Counted from the first letter of the stretch, positions 25,709 through 35,278 are shown. The stretch: DNA of 64,000 nt from Sporosarcina highlanderae (GCF_030433715.1 NZ_JAROCC010000006.1:1-64000); one strand, 5' to 3'. Notes: generated by a model not told the origin, from the sequence alone. Numbers and translations: made by a program.

Positions 25709-26809
25709 TCATGTAACCATCGCACCTTCTAACGACACTTTTAAATCCAATGGTTCGATAAATACCTTTTTCCAATCATTTTTCAAGGACTCAGCATCTT
25801 GCCCTTTTTGTATAAATGCAATTCCGCAATCACCGCCACCAGCACCAGATGTCTTTCCAGCACCATATTTGTCAGCAATCTCGATTAACTGTTTCAACTT
25901 AGGTGTTTCGATATTAGCATCCGATTGATCACTTAACTGCAACAATGCCTCTCGGTTCATCGAAAGGCTTTGCAAAGCTAGGTTGGTATTTCCTTCGGTA
26001 AAACTTTTTACCAACGAGGAAACAGCAGCCCTACTTGAATCTATGAAATCTTTATAGCCAACGGGATTCTTATCTTTAAAATCCTGAACCCTTTGAATCA
26101 TGCCGGCAGTTCTCATCTCACTGCCGGTCCAGCCAATATACAACCGAATATCCTTGGGTGGAACAATCGAAGATATGATAAGACCAGGCCAAGGCTCATG
26201 GACAAGTGCATAAGCGTTCACATTAGCTTGTACACGTTCGTTCAACCAGCCTCCATAGAAAGGGCTATAAAGCAGCCAACCTCCATATGTTGAAGCTGCA
26301 ATATCGGCACATGATCCATTTCCTTGGGTTTTAAAATGTGCAATTGCGGCCAATTTGAAGATTAGTTCTTTGGTTGGTTGAATTCCAACTTCCTTATGGC
26401 TATTCAATATTGCAGTAACCACGGCAACAACGACAGCTGCACTTGATCCAAGACCATATTTTTTACCGGATGGATCATCCAATTCACTTGTAATGGATAA
26501 ATTGAATGGCACTGGGGTAACCCCTAATTCACTTATATATTGGTGACAAACTTCCACTGTGTTTTGAATAAAGGACAGCTTAGGACCCGTCACATTAAAG
26601 AATAATTTACTTTCTTCAGCCGTCCAAGTTATATCGGAATACCCCAATTGCGGAAGATCAATTCGATTTTCCTCACTTCTTCTTACTTCCGCAAATACAT
26701 ACCTGTCGACTGCAACAACGATGCATTGTCCGTCGGGTTCAAGGACCGCATATTCACCTGCGATAAACAATTTTCCAGGTACACGGATTTTTTTATACGT
26801 TGTGTCCAT
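25709..26809 (-). CDS. mvaK2: Phosphomevalonate kinase
   Basis: GHMP kinase that makes mevalonate-5-diphosphate. It is 366 residues from the chosen ATG 26809 (RBS GAAAGG). The longer frame starts with TTG inside the mvaD stop region and is less likely. Family motifs: VPGKLFIAGEYAVLEP at the N-terminus, KKYGLGSSAAVVVAV (ATP loop) and GKTSGAGGGDCGIAF near the C-terminus. Position in the mvaK1-mvaD-mvaK2 order matches the Staphylococcus-type operon. Confidence 0.93.
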   Translation of the reverse strand: MDTTYKKIRVPGKLFIAGEYAVLEPDGQCIVVAVDRYVFAEVRRSEENRIDLPQLGYSDITWTAEESKLFFNVTGPKLSFIQNTVEVCHQYISELGVTPVPFNLSITSELDDPSGKKYGLGSSAAVVVAVVTAILNSHKEVGIQPTKELIFKLAAIAHFKTQGNGSCADIAASTYGGWLLYSPFYGGWLNERVQANVNAYALVHEPWPGLIISSIVPPKDIRLYIGWTGSEMRTAGMIQRVQDFKDKNPVGYKDFIDSSRAAVSSLVKSFTEGNTNLALQSLSMNREALLQLSDQSDANIETPKLKQLIEIADKYGAGKTSGAGGGDCGIAFIQKGQDAESLKNDWKKVFIEPLDLKVSLEGAMVT

Positions 26810-26822
26810 CTGAACACGCCTT

Positions 26823-27803
26823 TCATTCGCCAATATAACTTACTCCTGGTCCAGGATGACAAACAAACACCTCACGAACGGTTTGAATTTGCTGCATCCT
26901 TTCTTTTACGGCCATTTCATCTTTAGGTTGGCAAATCACTTTGACATTCGGACCTGCGTCAATTGTGAAGTAAGCTTGTATACCGGAATCCCTAAGTTCT
27001 TGCACCGTATGCATTACGTCTAATGTGGCCCCTGTCCAATAGAAGAATGGTGGATTCGCACCTAACATTGTTGCATGCATTTTAAGCGCATTTCTTTCAA
27101 GGACAGTTCCTAATTTCTCGAAATCCCGCCCGTGGATTGCTTCTCTTGCAAGATTTAAATCAGCATCGATTGTCTCCAACCAACCCGAATAAAAGTCTGA
27201 TGTCTTTACTGTGTGTGTCATGCCTTCCCTACTCAACACTTTTTTCTGTCTCGCTTCAACCATAACGGAAAGAATGCTTAAATCCCATTTAGATTCCTCA
27301 AGAATCTGCATTGCATACGAGTCTGTACCGTCAACACGCACTCCTTTGTTCCACTCCACATATCCTCCATAGATTGACCTGCAGGCGGAGCCGGAGCCGA
27401 AACGTGCTATTCTTGAAAGGTCGGAGCCACTATAGTCTAATCCAATAGCCTTAGTAGAAGCTGCCGCCAATGCGGCAAAGCCAGATGCTGATGATGCAAA
27501 ACCTGCAGCGGTCGGTACATTATTAACTGAATCGATAATTGCATATTCATTTCGACCCGCAGTTTGTCTTATCAAATCAAGAAATCTTGATATTTTATCA
27601 ACTTCGTGGCCCCCCATTTCGATTCCATTTAAGATAAATGAATCAGCCTTTAAATCATCACGGAAAGCAACAGAAGTTGTTGTATAAAACTGATCCAAAG
27701 TAATTGAAATGCTATTATTCATCGGCAGGAACAGTTGTTCGTCACGTTTACCCCAATATTTTATTAAGGCGATATTTGTATGTGCACGTGCTGTTATCTT
27801 CAC
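26823..27803 (-). CDS. mvaD: Diphosphomevalonate decarboxylase
   Basis: Converts mevalonate diphosphate to isopentenyl diphosphate with ATP. It is 326 residues. The signature NIALIKYWGKRDE is at the N-terminus, FASSASGFAALAAA is the ATP loop, and FTIDAGPNVKVI carries the catalytic Asp. The start is GTG at 27803 behind GAAGGAGG. Overlaps of the open frames around its end with mvaK2 indicate tight operon packing. Confidence 0.95.
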   Translation of the reverse strand: MKITARAHTNIALIKYWGKRDEQLFLPMNNSISITLDQFYTTTSVAFRDDLKADSFILNGIEMGGHEVDKISRFLDLIRQTAGRNEYAIIDSVNNVPTAAGFASSASGFAALAAASTKAIGLDYSGSDLSRIARFGSGSACRSIYGGYVEWNKGVRVDGTDSYAMQILEESKWDLSILSVMVEARQKKVLSREGMTHTVKTSDFYSGWLETIDADLNLAREAIHGRDFEKLGTVLERNALKMHATMLGANPPFFYWTGATLDVMHTVQELRDSGIQAYFTIDAGPNVKVICQPKDEMAVKERMQQIQTVREVFVCHPGPGVSYIGE

Positions 27804-27824
27804 TTAACAAACCTCCTTCTTTCT

Positions 27825-28778
27825 TTACTCATTAGGTTGAGGGTAACTAACATAACTCGTCCAAGTTTGTAATGCACCAGCTTGCGTCAAAGCTTTCGAA
27901 AGATCGGCTGCATGATGCTTATCTTTAGCTAATGCTAAAATACAGCCGCCACGTCCTCCACCTGTTAACTTTGCGCCCAATGCACCTTGGTTTTTTGCGG
28001 TTTCAATTAGACGGTCAAGTGCTTCATCACTGACACTTAACCGTCCAAGCTCTACTTGCGCAAGATCGAGATACTTTCCAACCTTAGCCAAATCTCCTTG
28101 CGATAAATAGCGTTCACACTCATATGTATAATCCCCAAGTAGGTCAATGGATTTGCGAGCTTTTGAAGGATTTTGCAGATAAAGGTTTCGTATACCACAA
28201 ACAGCACTTTTCGTATCGCCGAATTTGCCAGAGTCAGCAACGACCAAATACAATGGCTCTACGATTTCAAGTTTTTTTACCGTTCTACCTTTTTGAAACC
28301 AGATTGGCGAATCACTTGAAGTCGCCGCCATATCAATACCGCTTGGATTTCCATGGGCATGTGTTTCAGCGATTTGGACAAGATGCATTTGTACATCATG
28401 TCTAAGAGGCGTATCGTAGTAGTGAAAAATCCCTTTTACGATTGAGTGCGCTACAGCAGCACTGGACCCAAGGCCTCGACCTGAAGGAATGGTCGACTCA
28501 ATCGAGATTTTTATTGTTGGTGGTTTAACATTCAACAGATGTAACGTTTCTTCTACACATGCTTTTATGCCCTTAAGTGTTTCGGGCGTATTTGATAGTG
28601 GTCCGTTGAAATATCTACTATTGACTACTATTCCTTCCCCCTTCCCCCGACTTTCAATGGTCGCTTTAACGCCTATATCGCAAAATGGGAGTGCGATTGC
28701 CGGTTTGTCGTAGACAACGGAATGCTCGCCTATCAAAATCAATTTGCCATGTGCCTTACCTTCAGCTTTTCTGAACAT
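27825..28778 (-). CDS. mvaK1: Mevalonate kinase
   Basis: Phosphorylates mevalonate, the first step of this operon's pathway. It is 317 residues with GHMP motifs: GEHSVVYDKPAIALP, PSGRGLGSSAAVAHS and KLTGGGRGGCILAL. The ATG follows GAGGAAC. It heads the minus-strand operon; a promoter should lie in 28779-28920, but I could not fix one. HMG-CoA synthase and reductase, which make mevalonate, are not in this window. Confidence 0.94.
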   Translation of the reverse strand: MFRKAEGKAHGKLILIGEHSVVYDKPAIALPFCDIGVKATIESRGKGEGIVVNSRYFNGPLSNTPETLKGIKACVEETLHLLNVKPPTIKISIESTIPSGRGLGSSAAVAHSIVKGIFHYYDTPLRHDVQMHLVQIAETHAHGNPSGIDMAATSSDSPIWFQKGRTVKKLEIVEPLYLVVADSGKFGDTKSAVCGIRNLYLQNPSKARKSIDLLGDYTYECERYLSQGDLAKVGKYLDLAQVELGRLSVSDEALDRLIETAKNQGALGAKLTGGGRGGCILALAKDKHHAADLSKALTQAGALQTWTSYVSYPQPNE

Positions 28779-28921
28779 GGATGTTCCTCGCTTCTTGTCT
28801 TCGATGTTTGTATGTAGATCTTATCTTTACTTTATTCATTATAGAATACAGACCTCTGTTTTTCAGCTTTTTACGCTTATTTCTTAGCGATTACTATATT
28901 ACATAGCTGATGATAAAAATG

Positions 28922-28953
28922 CAAAAAAGCAAGCCTTGTCATAAAGGCTTGCT
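28922..28953 (-). terminator. Terminator of the 58-residue gene
   Basis: Stem AGCAAGCCTT / AAGGCTTGCT followed by TTTTTTG in the minus direction. It isolates the small gene at 28984-29160 from mvaK1. Confidence 0.8.
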
Positions 28954-28983
28954 AATGCGTTCTATTATCGTATCCTTAAACAA

Positions 28984-29160
28984 TCAGACACCCATTTTCC
29001 TTCTGTTCTGGCTAACTTTTTTCGCTTGCTGGCTTTTCATCTTTGGTGTTTGCTGAATGGAAGATCCAGCAGTCTTTGATTGGGAGTTATTATTTTTCTT
29101 CGCCTCAAGTTGTTGTTTCACGGCATCTTTCAAACTGATTTTTTTCTTTTCTGTCGTCAT
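28984..29160 (-). CDS. Small basic protein (58 aa), unknown
   Basis: MTTEKKKISLKDAVKQQLEA opens a 58-residue, Lys/Gln-rich protein ending in NRRKMGV. It has no Cys, signal peptide or membrane segment and is likely disordered, with a helical first third. AGGAGGATACCT lies directly before the ATG, and a good terminator follows the stop, so it is very probably a real single-gene transcript. Basic charge would suit nucleic-acid binding; nothing more can be said. Confidence 0.65.
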   Translation of the reverse strand: MTTEKKKISLKDAVKQQLEAKKNNNSQSKTAGSSIQQTPKMKSQQAKKVSQNRRKMGV

Positions 29161-29236
29161 AGGTATCCTCCTACACTCAATTTGGTTACTAAATTATACC
29201 ACTGAGTTTAAATTACTGTCTATGCAAAAAAATGGA

Positions 29237-29944
29237 CTATATCCCGTTATTCTTACGTTCTCTTAATAACAACCAAATTAAGATAAACGAAGTAAATGCT
29301 ACAGCCTCCAGGGACAGAATATACCAAGGATAAGGTCCAAGGAAGTCAAGCAGACTACCATTTTGCGGCTTCATACGTAAGAACATATAATTACCACTCA
29401 ATAGCCAATTCATTATAAAAATCACTGGTAAAATTGCATTGAGGTAAATCATCGTCTTTAGTACGCCTTTAAATGTAGGCTTATAACCTTTAACCCAAAC
29501 AAAATAGAGACCGGTCAAAATGATGCCGGCATGCGTATAGAAAAAGTGGAAAAATCGGAAGTGAGGAAAATTCATATCCAAAACTGGAGTCGCAACCGCC
29601 TGAATGGCGCCCCCAATCCCGGCAAAAACAACAAAATCCACTAAATACCGATTTCTCGACCAAAGCAATACAATGGTGACAAACAGCGATAGACTACATA
29701 ACTCAAGCGGAAGAGAATCATCTACTGCCCATCTGCCACTTGCCACTAACCAAATATGATAGGTAATTTCCATGGCAAACAGTGATACCGCGGCAAACCT
29801 CTCCCAGAATTCCAATTGAGCAGGATTCCTACTTCTAATATTCCTTCGTTGCCAAAATAAAATTAGAGATAAGCAGACCAATAGAAAGAGCGTTGAAAAA
29901 TGAATAATTGAAAACAGTTCAAAAGAGTCGGATGTATCCCCCAA
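29237..29944 (-). CDS. YwaF/TIGR02206-type integral membrane protein
   Basis: A 235-residue protein with about six to seven membrane segments. It starts with FSIIHFSTLFLLVCLSLILF, and contains SLPLELCSLSLF and FFHFFYTHAGIILTGLYFVW, typical of the TIGR02206/YwaF membrane family. The start is TTG at 29944, seven bases after AAGGAG. The biochemical role of the family is not known to me. Confidence 0.75.
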   Translation of the reverse strand: MGDTSDSFELFSIIHFSTLFLLVCLSLILFWQRRNIRSRNPAQLEFWERFAAVSLFAMEITYHIWLVASGRWAVDDSLPLELCSLSLFVTIVLLWSRNRYLVDFVVFAGIGGAIQAVATPVLDMNFPHFRFFHFFYTHAGIILTGLYFVWVKGYKPTFKGVLKTMIYLNAILPVIFIMNWLLSGNYMFLRMKPQNGSLLDFLGPYPWYILSLEAVAFTSFILIWLLLRERKNNGI

Positions 29945-30076
29945 TATACTTCTCCTTCCAATTCATGTTACACAATTATATCACAAGTAAAAACGATATT
30001 AATCAATCTTCAGACTAATGCATGTATAATCTACACATACTATAAAAGAAGCGGTCAATGAAAGGAGTTTTTGAAA

Positions 30077-30397
30077 TTGGTACAACAAACAACACAACAG
30101 ACGATTGAACAACAGTTCCAGCAGGAGAAGAAACAAATTCTCCAAAAGCTTCAAAGCGCTACACAAACGATTCAACAAATGAGTACAATGTTTGATGTCC
30201 AATCTGTAAAACAAGCACAGCAACAACTACAGCAAGCCGCCTCTCTGCTGAACCAGACCCAGTCCCAAGCCGCCACTCAGGCACCAACAACCGTTCAACA
30301 ACAATTAGAACAGGTGCGTAAACAAATTGATCAAGCCGCGCAAACCCTTCAACTGATTGAAACATTAAACGTCAGCAACCAAAGCTTTAAGAAATAA
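30077..30397 (+). CDS. Gln-rich coiled-coil protein, unknown
   Basis: A 106-residue protein in which about a third of the residues are Gln (QQTTQQTIEQQFQQEKKQI, QQQLQQAASLLNQTQSQAA). Heptad-like spacing of Leu/Ile/Met suggests helical coiled coils. It has no signal peptide. The start chosen is TTG 30077, nine bases after GAAAGGAG; a TTG six bases earlier is too close to it. Its own terminator follows. Function unknown. Confidence 0.65.
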   Translation: MVQQTTQQTIEQQFQQEKKQILQKLQSATQTIQQMSTMFDVQSVKQAQQQLQQAASLLNQTQSQAATQAPTTVQQQLEQVRKQIDQAAQTLQLIETLNVSNQSFKK

Positions 30398-30440
30398 AAA
30401 GCGAACCCTTGGTTTTGCTCCCAAGGGCTCGCTTTATTAT
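30396..30440. terminator. Terminator between Gln-rich gene and pucE
   Basis: Stem AAGCGA-CCCTTGG / CCAAGGG-TCGCTT flanked by A- and T-runs; convergent genes end on either side, so it likely works in both directions. Confidence 0.8.
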
Positions 30441-30946
30441 TGCGCAAGGTTACTATTTTCTTTGGCCTTCAATTTATTAGCCTCTAAAACCGACTTTACA
30501 GCATCCTTTATTTCCTGATACCCGGTGCATCTGCAAAGGTTTGATTTTAACCATTCTTCAATTATCTCGTCATCTGCATCTGGATGTTCATTCACAAGTG
30601 CATGGCAATTCAAGATAAAGCCAGGTGTGCAGTATCCGCATTGGATAGCCCAATTTGCTACAAATGCACTTCTAATGTCAGAGTGTTTCATGCTTTCAAT
30701 TGTTGTGATTTCGTCGTTAATTGACTCGATTGCTAATGTTAGGCAAGAATGCATTGGTTTTCCATTTACCAATACTGTACATGCACCACAGTCACCATTA
30801 CCGCATGCATATTTGGCGCCTGTCAGCCCTAATTGTTCTCGTAAGGTGTAAAGCAGTGTATCAGCTGAACGAATCATTACATCATGGGAGACTCCATTTA
30901 CTAATAACGAAACGACAGTATATTTTCTTGTATTTGAACTAATCAT
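30437..30946 (-). CDS. pucE: Xanthine dehydrogenase iron-sulfur subunit
   Basis: Two [2Fe-2S] clusters pass electrons from the molybdenum site to FAD. It is 169 residues: the plant-type ferredoxin motif CGNGDCGACTVLVNG with a later Cys (HSC), then the second cluster motif IQCGYCTPGFILNC and NLCRCTGYQEI. The ATG follows GGAGG. Its start overlaps the pucC stop by 4 bp; it is the last gene of pucD-pucC-pucE. Confidence 0.93.
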   Translation of the reverse strand: MISSNTRKYTVVSLLVNGVSHDVMIRSADTLLYTLREQLGLTGAKYACGNGDCGACTVLVNGKPMHSCLTLAIESINDEITTIESMKHSDIRSAFVANWAIQCGYCTPGFILNCHALVNEHPDADDEIIEEWLKSNLCRCTGYQEIKDAVKSVLEANKLKAKENSNLAQ

Positions 30947-31773
30947 AGCTTTTCCTCCAAAACCGAGTTCAACTCTATCAACATTTTTCCAAAAGTGTAT
31001 TGCCTAAAGCCCTTTGAAGCTAAAAGATCATCTGTGATAGTTGAAGGCAGTTTGGTAATTGCTTTGTCAATCCTTTGCTGGTCACTCATTTTTTTATCAT
31101 TCAAAATAGATTCAATTACCGTAGAACGAAACGGCAAGCTGTTAATGCCGCTAAATGCAACGCGAATTTTCCCTTCATGTACCAGTGCGGCTAAGCTTAC
31201 GATTGGGTAACCGACTTTTGAGGTGCGAGTTCGCTTTATGCTCTTTGAAGGCAACTTCAGATTTGAAACAGGGACTTTAATTTGCGTTAAAAATGCCCCT
31301 TCTTTCAACTCACTACCTGAAAACTTCTCAATTGGAATTTCTTCAATCTTTGTTTGATTGGCAACGGTTACGACCGCATCTGCCACTAAAAGCGGCAATA
31401 ATCCTTCCCTGTAACCAAGTTGACTCATAAGATTGCCGCCAATCGTAATTTTATTTCTTGAAGTATGGTCTGCGATACGCCGGGTTGTTTCACTTAATAA
31501 TGGAAAAAGGTTTGATTCAATTAGTTGGTTCAACGTTACCGCTGCACCAATGATAAGACGATCTCCTTGAATCTCCAATACTTTACATTCTGGAATTCCC
31601 TTTAAGTCAATAACCGTGTCGACTGTCAGTTTACCACCTCTTGAAAATGTAATTATTTCAGTGCCGCCGGAGAAATAGACAACTTTCTTACCCAACTTCC
31701 ATTCGCTTGAAAAAGTTTTAATTGCTTCATCAATCGATTCAGGCTTAAAATACTCAAAATCGAACGAGATCAT
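30943..31773 (-). CDS. pucC: Xanthine dehydrogenase FAD-binding subunit
   Basis: 276-residue FAD subunit of the CoxM/XdhB type. The FAD-binding pieces are FSGGTEIITF near the N-terminus and TIGGNLMSQLGYREGLLPLL in the middle. The ATG at 31773 follows AAGGGAGGT and overlaps the pucD stop by 4 bp. Purine catabolism; transfers electrons to NAD or another acceptor. Confidence 0.9.
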   Translation of the reverse strand: MISFDFEYFKPESIDEAIKTFSSEWKLGKKVVYFSGGTEIITFSRGGKLTVDTVIDLKGIPECKVLEIQGDRLIIGAAVTLNQLIESNLFPLLSETTRRIADHTSRNKITIGGNLMSQLGYREGLLPLLVADAVVTVANQTKIEEIPIEKFSGSELKEGAFLTQIKVPVSNLKLPSKSIKRTRTSKVGYPIVSLAALVHEGKIRVAFSGINSLPFRSTVIESILNDKKMSDQQRIDKAITKLPSTITDDLLASKGFRQYTFGKMLIELNSVLEEKL

Positions 31774-34112
31774 TGACCTACCTCCCTTGTCTGCCATATC
31801 AGCTCTGGAGTTAACGGAAGCTTATTCAGTTCCGTTTTGGTTGCCGATGAAAGACTATTAGCCAAAGCCGAAGCAGCACCGATCACCCCGTATTCCCCGA
31901 TTCCTCTTGCACCGAAAGGTCCATCCTCATTGGGTGTCTCAACGAACTCAACAATATATTCTTTTGGCTGTTCGCCGAACCGCATCAGTTGGTATGTCCT
32001 GAAATCTGGATTTTGGATGACTCCCTTATCATTGAATTCAAATGATTCTCCACTTGCTATACTTAGACCAAGGAATATCCCTCCGCGCATTTGTTGAGTG
32101 GCAGTCATTGGATTAATAATTGTGCCTCCATCCATTACAGTTATCGCTTTCAAGATTTCATAAGTGTAATTCTGTTCATCCCACTCGATTTCCACTGCTT
32201 GTGCACCTACAGACCACCAGGGACCCGGATCACCAAACCCCGTATCCTTATCCATCTCCGTCAATTGCCTTTGAACATGGACTCCAGTTCCTATGATTTG
32301 TCCACCGACCGTATGTCCATTCGGGTATTTATATCCTAAGCAAATCGTTTTTATATCAATACCGTAGGTCGGCTTCGACCTTAGATAAACTCTACTATTC
32401 CCTACTTCCAAATCATTTTCAGAACATTGTAGAGCAACTGCCCCTATCTTTTTCAACTGTCTAATAGCATCATCCGCTGCTGCCAAAACCGCATTCCCTG
32501 CAAGGAAAGTTGTACTGCTTGCGACTGTACGCCATTGATGCGGATTATATTGCGTATTCACTTCCATCGTCACATGTATATCCTTCATGTTCATCTTTAA
32601 GCGTTCGGCGGCAATCTGAGCCAATATCGTCTTTGTCCCTTGACCAATCTCTACAGCAGCACAACTTAACTTGACTGTACCGTCTGGCTCAAAAAGCAAT
32701 ACAGCCCCTGCTTGAGCGTTTGTAGATGTAGTGGAAGTTTTCCAGAATAACGAAACACCTTTCGCACGGATTTTACCATTTTCAGTTACAGTAGTTTGAT
32801 TGCCGTTCCACTCTATCAATTCTTTTGCTCTTATCATACATTTTGCCGTATCCCCGATATTGTTTTCTGTCAATACAGATTGTGTTGGCGTAGAATGGCC
32901 AGGCTTAATAGCATTCAACAATCGGAATTCAATCGGATCCACATTCAATTGTTTTGCGAGTTGATCCATCGTGCGTTCAATAGCAAATGTGAGTTCCGGA
33001 TGACCGTATCCTCTAAAGGAAGTTGCGTAAGGGTGATTCGTATACATGCAATAGGAATCGCACCACACGTTGGGAATATGATAAGGGCCTGTACAATCAA
33101 GCGCGGCGGCACGAGTGATACCTGCAGCCTGGTCGGAATATGCCCCTGCCTCTATCAAAAATGTATACTGGCCAGCTAATAACTTTCCTTCTTCATTGAC
33201 TCCCAATTTTACTGTTGCGTTAAATCCGATATGGCAGGGCGCAGTCATCATGTCCTCTTCACGTTCATATTGCAGTTTAACCAGTTTTCCTCCAACCGCA
33301 CTTGAAGCCAAATAGGCAAGCGGTTCCAATTGTACTGCACCTTTTCCACCAAACGCACCACCCAACATCGGTATATGGACGATCACTTTCCCAACTTCTA
33401 TATTGAAAAATTGATTTAAAATCTTTTTGATTGTAAACGGAGACTGGCTTGTAGAATGGACGATGACCCGTCCATCCGGGTTGATCTCTACAGTTGCCGA
33501 GCGTGTCTCCATTGCTGCGTGATCCGACAGATTAAAGGAATATGTAGCTGTAATCGTATCTTTACAAGTTGCCCATGCTTGGCCAAATTGGCCTTTTCTG
33601 ATTTTAATATGACTTGCAATATTAGTACCGGGAACCGGATAGACATTGTCAATGATTTTAGTATACTGCCCCAATTGTTCATGAATGATTGGCGCGTCTT
33701 CCTGAAACGCTTGCTCAACCGAATTGACAACTGGAAGTTTTTCATATTTAACGACGATCTTACTTGCGGCCTGTTTTGCTTGATAAGGATAATCGGCAAC
33801 TATGATTGCAACGGGTTCTCCATAATAACGCACTTTATCAAAAGCGATAGGTGGACGATCCGCAAGTATCGGCCCAATCGGAAAAGGAAATGTGTCCCCA
33901 GTTACAATCGCGCGAACGCCTGGTACTTTCCAGGCCTCATTTGTATCAATGGATTTTATACGAGCATGGGCCTCTGTACTCGTAGCGACCTTTGCATGTA
34001 ACATTCCCGTTATTAATTTATCTCCGAGGTACTTAACATTACCTGTCGATTTTTCTACAGCGTCAATCCGCTGTTCAGCAGTTCCAACAGTTTTTCGAAA
34101 TTCTTTCTGCAA
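31770..34112 (-). CDS. pucD: Xanthine dehydrogenase molybdenum-binding subunit
   Basis: 780-residue catalytic subunit that hydroxylates hypoxanthine or xanthine at a molybdopterin cofactor. Family features: VGTAEQRIDAVEKSTG at the N-terminus, GGAFGGKGAVQLEPLA (cofactor loop), TSFRGYGHPE and the active-site Glu in GARGIGEYGVIG near the C-terminus. The start is TTG at 34112, nine bases after GGGAGG; the longer frame has no Shine-Dalgarno. First gene of the minus-strand unit, divergent from pucA. Confidence 0.92.
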   Translation of the reverse strand: MQKEFRKTVGTAEQRIDAVEKSTGNVKYLGDKLITGMLHAKVATSTEAHARIKSIDTNEAWKVPGVRAIVTGDTFPFPIGPILADRPPIAFDKVRYYGEPVAIIVADYPYQAKQAASKIVVKYEKLPVVNSVEQAFQEDAPIIHEQLGQYTKIIDNVYPVPGTNIASHIKIRKGQFGQAWATCKDTITATYSFNLSDHAAMETRSATVEINPDGRVIVHSTSQSPFTIKKILNQFFNIEVGKVIVHIPMLGGAFGGKGAVQLEPLAYLASSAVGGKLVKLQYEREEDMMTAPCHIGFNATVKLGVNEEGKLLAGQYTFLIEAGAYSDQAAGITRAAALDCTGPYHIPNVWCDSYCMYTNHPYATSFRGYGHPELTFAIERTMDQLAKQLNVDPIEFRLLNAIKPGHSTPTQSVLTENNIGDTAKCMIRAKELIEWNGNQTTVTENGKIRAKGVSLFWKTSTTSTNAQAGAVLLFEPDGTVKLSCAAVEIGQGTKTILAQIAAERLKMNMKDIHVTMEVNTQYNPHQWRTVASSTTFLAGNAVLAAADDAIRQLKKIGAVALQCSENDLEVGNSRVYLRSKPTYGIDIKTICLGYKYPNGHTVGGQIIGTGVHVQRQLTEMDKDTGFGDPGPWWSVGAQAVEIEWDEQNYTYEILKAITVMDGGTIINPMTATQQMRGGIFLGLSIASGESFEFNDKGVIQNPDFRTYQLMRFGEQPKEYIVEFVETPNEDGPFGARGIGEYGVIGAASALANSLSSATKTELNKLPLTPELIWQTREVGQ

Positions 34113-34267
34113 AACTTTTTTCCTCCCTTGCAAAATAGAGCAAGCCAATTTCGACTACTAGTCATGATTGCCAAGATTACCCTAATTTATAATCCGGGTT
34201 TCGAATAAATCGAATGCTATTGGATGAAACTGTTCGTAGAAAATGAACTTAGTTGAGGTGAAGAGGA

Positions 34268-35278
34268 ATGGGATTTATTCCGCAAATGATCGAAACAATC
34301 AACAAAACCGATCAGGCTGTTGTACTCGCTCAGATTGTTCATGTAGATGGGTCGGCGTACCGTAAGGAGGGAGCCTGGATGTTCTTTACGGAGAGCGGGT
34401 CAAAGATTGGTATACTTAGTGGGGGTTGCCTTGAAAGTGACCTTCACAATAGGGCAAGTGACCTTTTTCATACTAAGAAAGTGGAAGTTTGCGAATTTGA
34501 CTTAAGTTCCGAAGATGATTTGGGATGGGGGCGTGGCGCCGGATGCAATGGGGTTGTAACAGTTTTGTTAAGGGATGTAGATCATAAATTCAAAAACTGT
34601 CTTCTTTTTCTTCATGAACAGTTACAACAAAAGCGGTGTGTAACCTTTTTGCAAGAATTGGAGGGCGATTACAACTACCTTTTTAGTAGTGAAACCAACA
34701 CAATCGGAACCTTGCCCACTCATAAGGTTTGTGAAGATTTACATGCCTTCCAGCAAGTGGCGGGCCGGAGATGGATTGAAGACGTAGCTTGTTATTATCA
34801 AGTAATTTGGCCCAAACCCTCACTCTACTTATTCGGTGCCGGGGCTGATGCAAGGCCGTTTGCAGCTCTGGCTGCGACGGTCGGTTATAGCGTTCATGTT
34901 TGCGACTGGAGACAGTCCCTATGTTCAGATAGCCACTTCCCAGCAGCCGCCTCTTTACGAACAGGAAAAATTGAGGAGTTAGTTAAGAATATCACCTTTC
35001 ATCCACTTGATTCAGTGGTGATCATGACTCATGATTTCCAAGTCGATAAGCATATCTTGCAAAGACTTCAAGACGAGCAACTATTATATATAGGATTATT
35101 GGGTTCAAGAAAAAGGACGACACGATTAGTCGGTGGTGAAATTCCCGGTTGGCTGAATTCCCCAATCGGACTCTCAATTGGAGCTGAAGGGCCGCAGGAA
35201 ATCGCGGTCAGCATCATCGCGCAAATGATTTCCGTCAGAAGGAGAGCCGCCATATGGCCATCATTGGCATCTATTTAG
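34268..35278 (+). CDS. pucA: XdhC-family Mo cofactor insertion/maturation protein
   Basis: 336-residue accessory protein that prepares and inserts the sulfurated molybdenum cofactor into xanthine dehydrogenase. The N-terminal XdhC/CoxI part has GSAYRKEGAWMFF and LSGGCLESDL; the C-terminal Rossmann part has LYLFGAGADARPFAALA, VIMTHDFQVDK and YIGLLGSRKRT. The ATG follows GAGGTGAAGAGG. It overlaps pucB by 25 bp. Confidence 0.9.
   Translation: MGFIPQMIETINKTDQAVVLAQIVHVDGSAYRKEGAWMFFTESGSKIGILSGGCLESDLHNRASDLFHTKKVEVCEFDLSSEDDLGWGRGAGCNGVVTVLLRDVDHKFKNCLLFLHEQLQQKRCVTFLQELEGDYNYLFSSETNTIGTLPTHKVCEDLHAFQQVAGRRWIEDVACYYQVIWPKPSLYLFGAGADARPFAALAATVGYSVHVCDWRQSLCSDSHFPAAASLRTGKIEELVKNITFHPLDSVVIMTHDFQVDKHILQRLQDEQLLYIGLLGSRKRTTRLVGGEIPGWLNSPIGLSIGAEGPQEIAVSIIAQMISVRRRAAIWPSLASI

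Noticed and set aside
30028-30047. CATACTA before the Gln-rich gene as a sigma-G -10 box
   Set aside because: No sigma-G -35 at the right distance; a TATAAT box nearby is an equal candidate.
34149-34267. Divergent pucD/pucA promoters with TTGCCA and TATAAT boxes
   Set aside because: Spacing of 14 bp is too short for a confident call and PucR-type operators could not be recognised.
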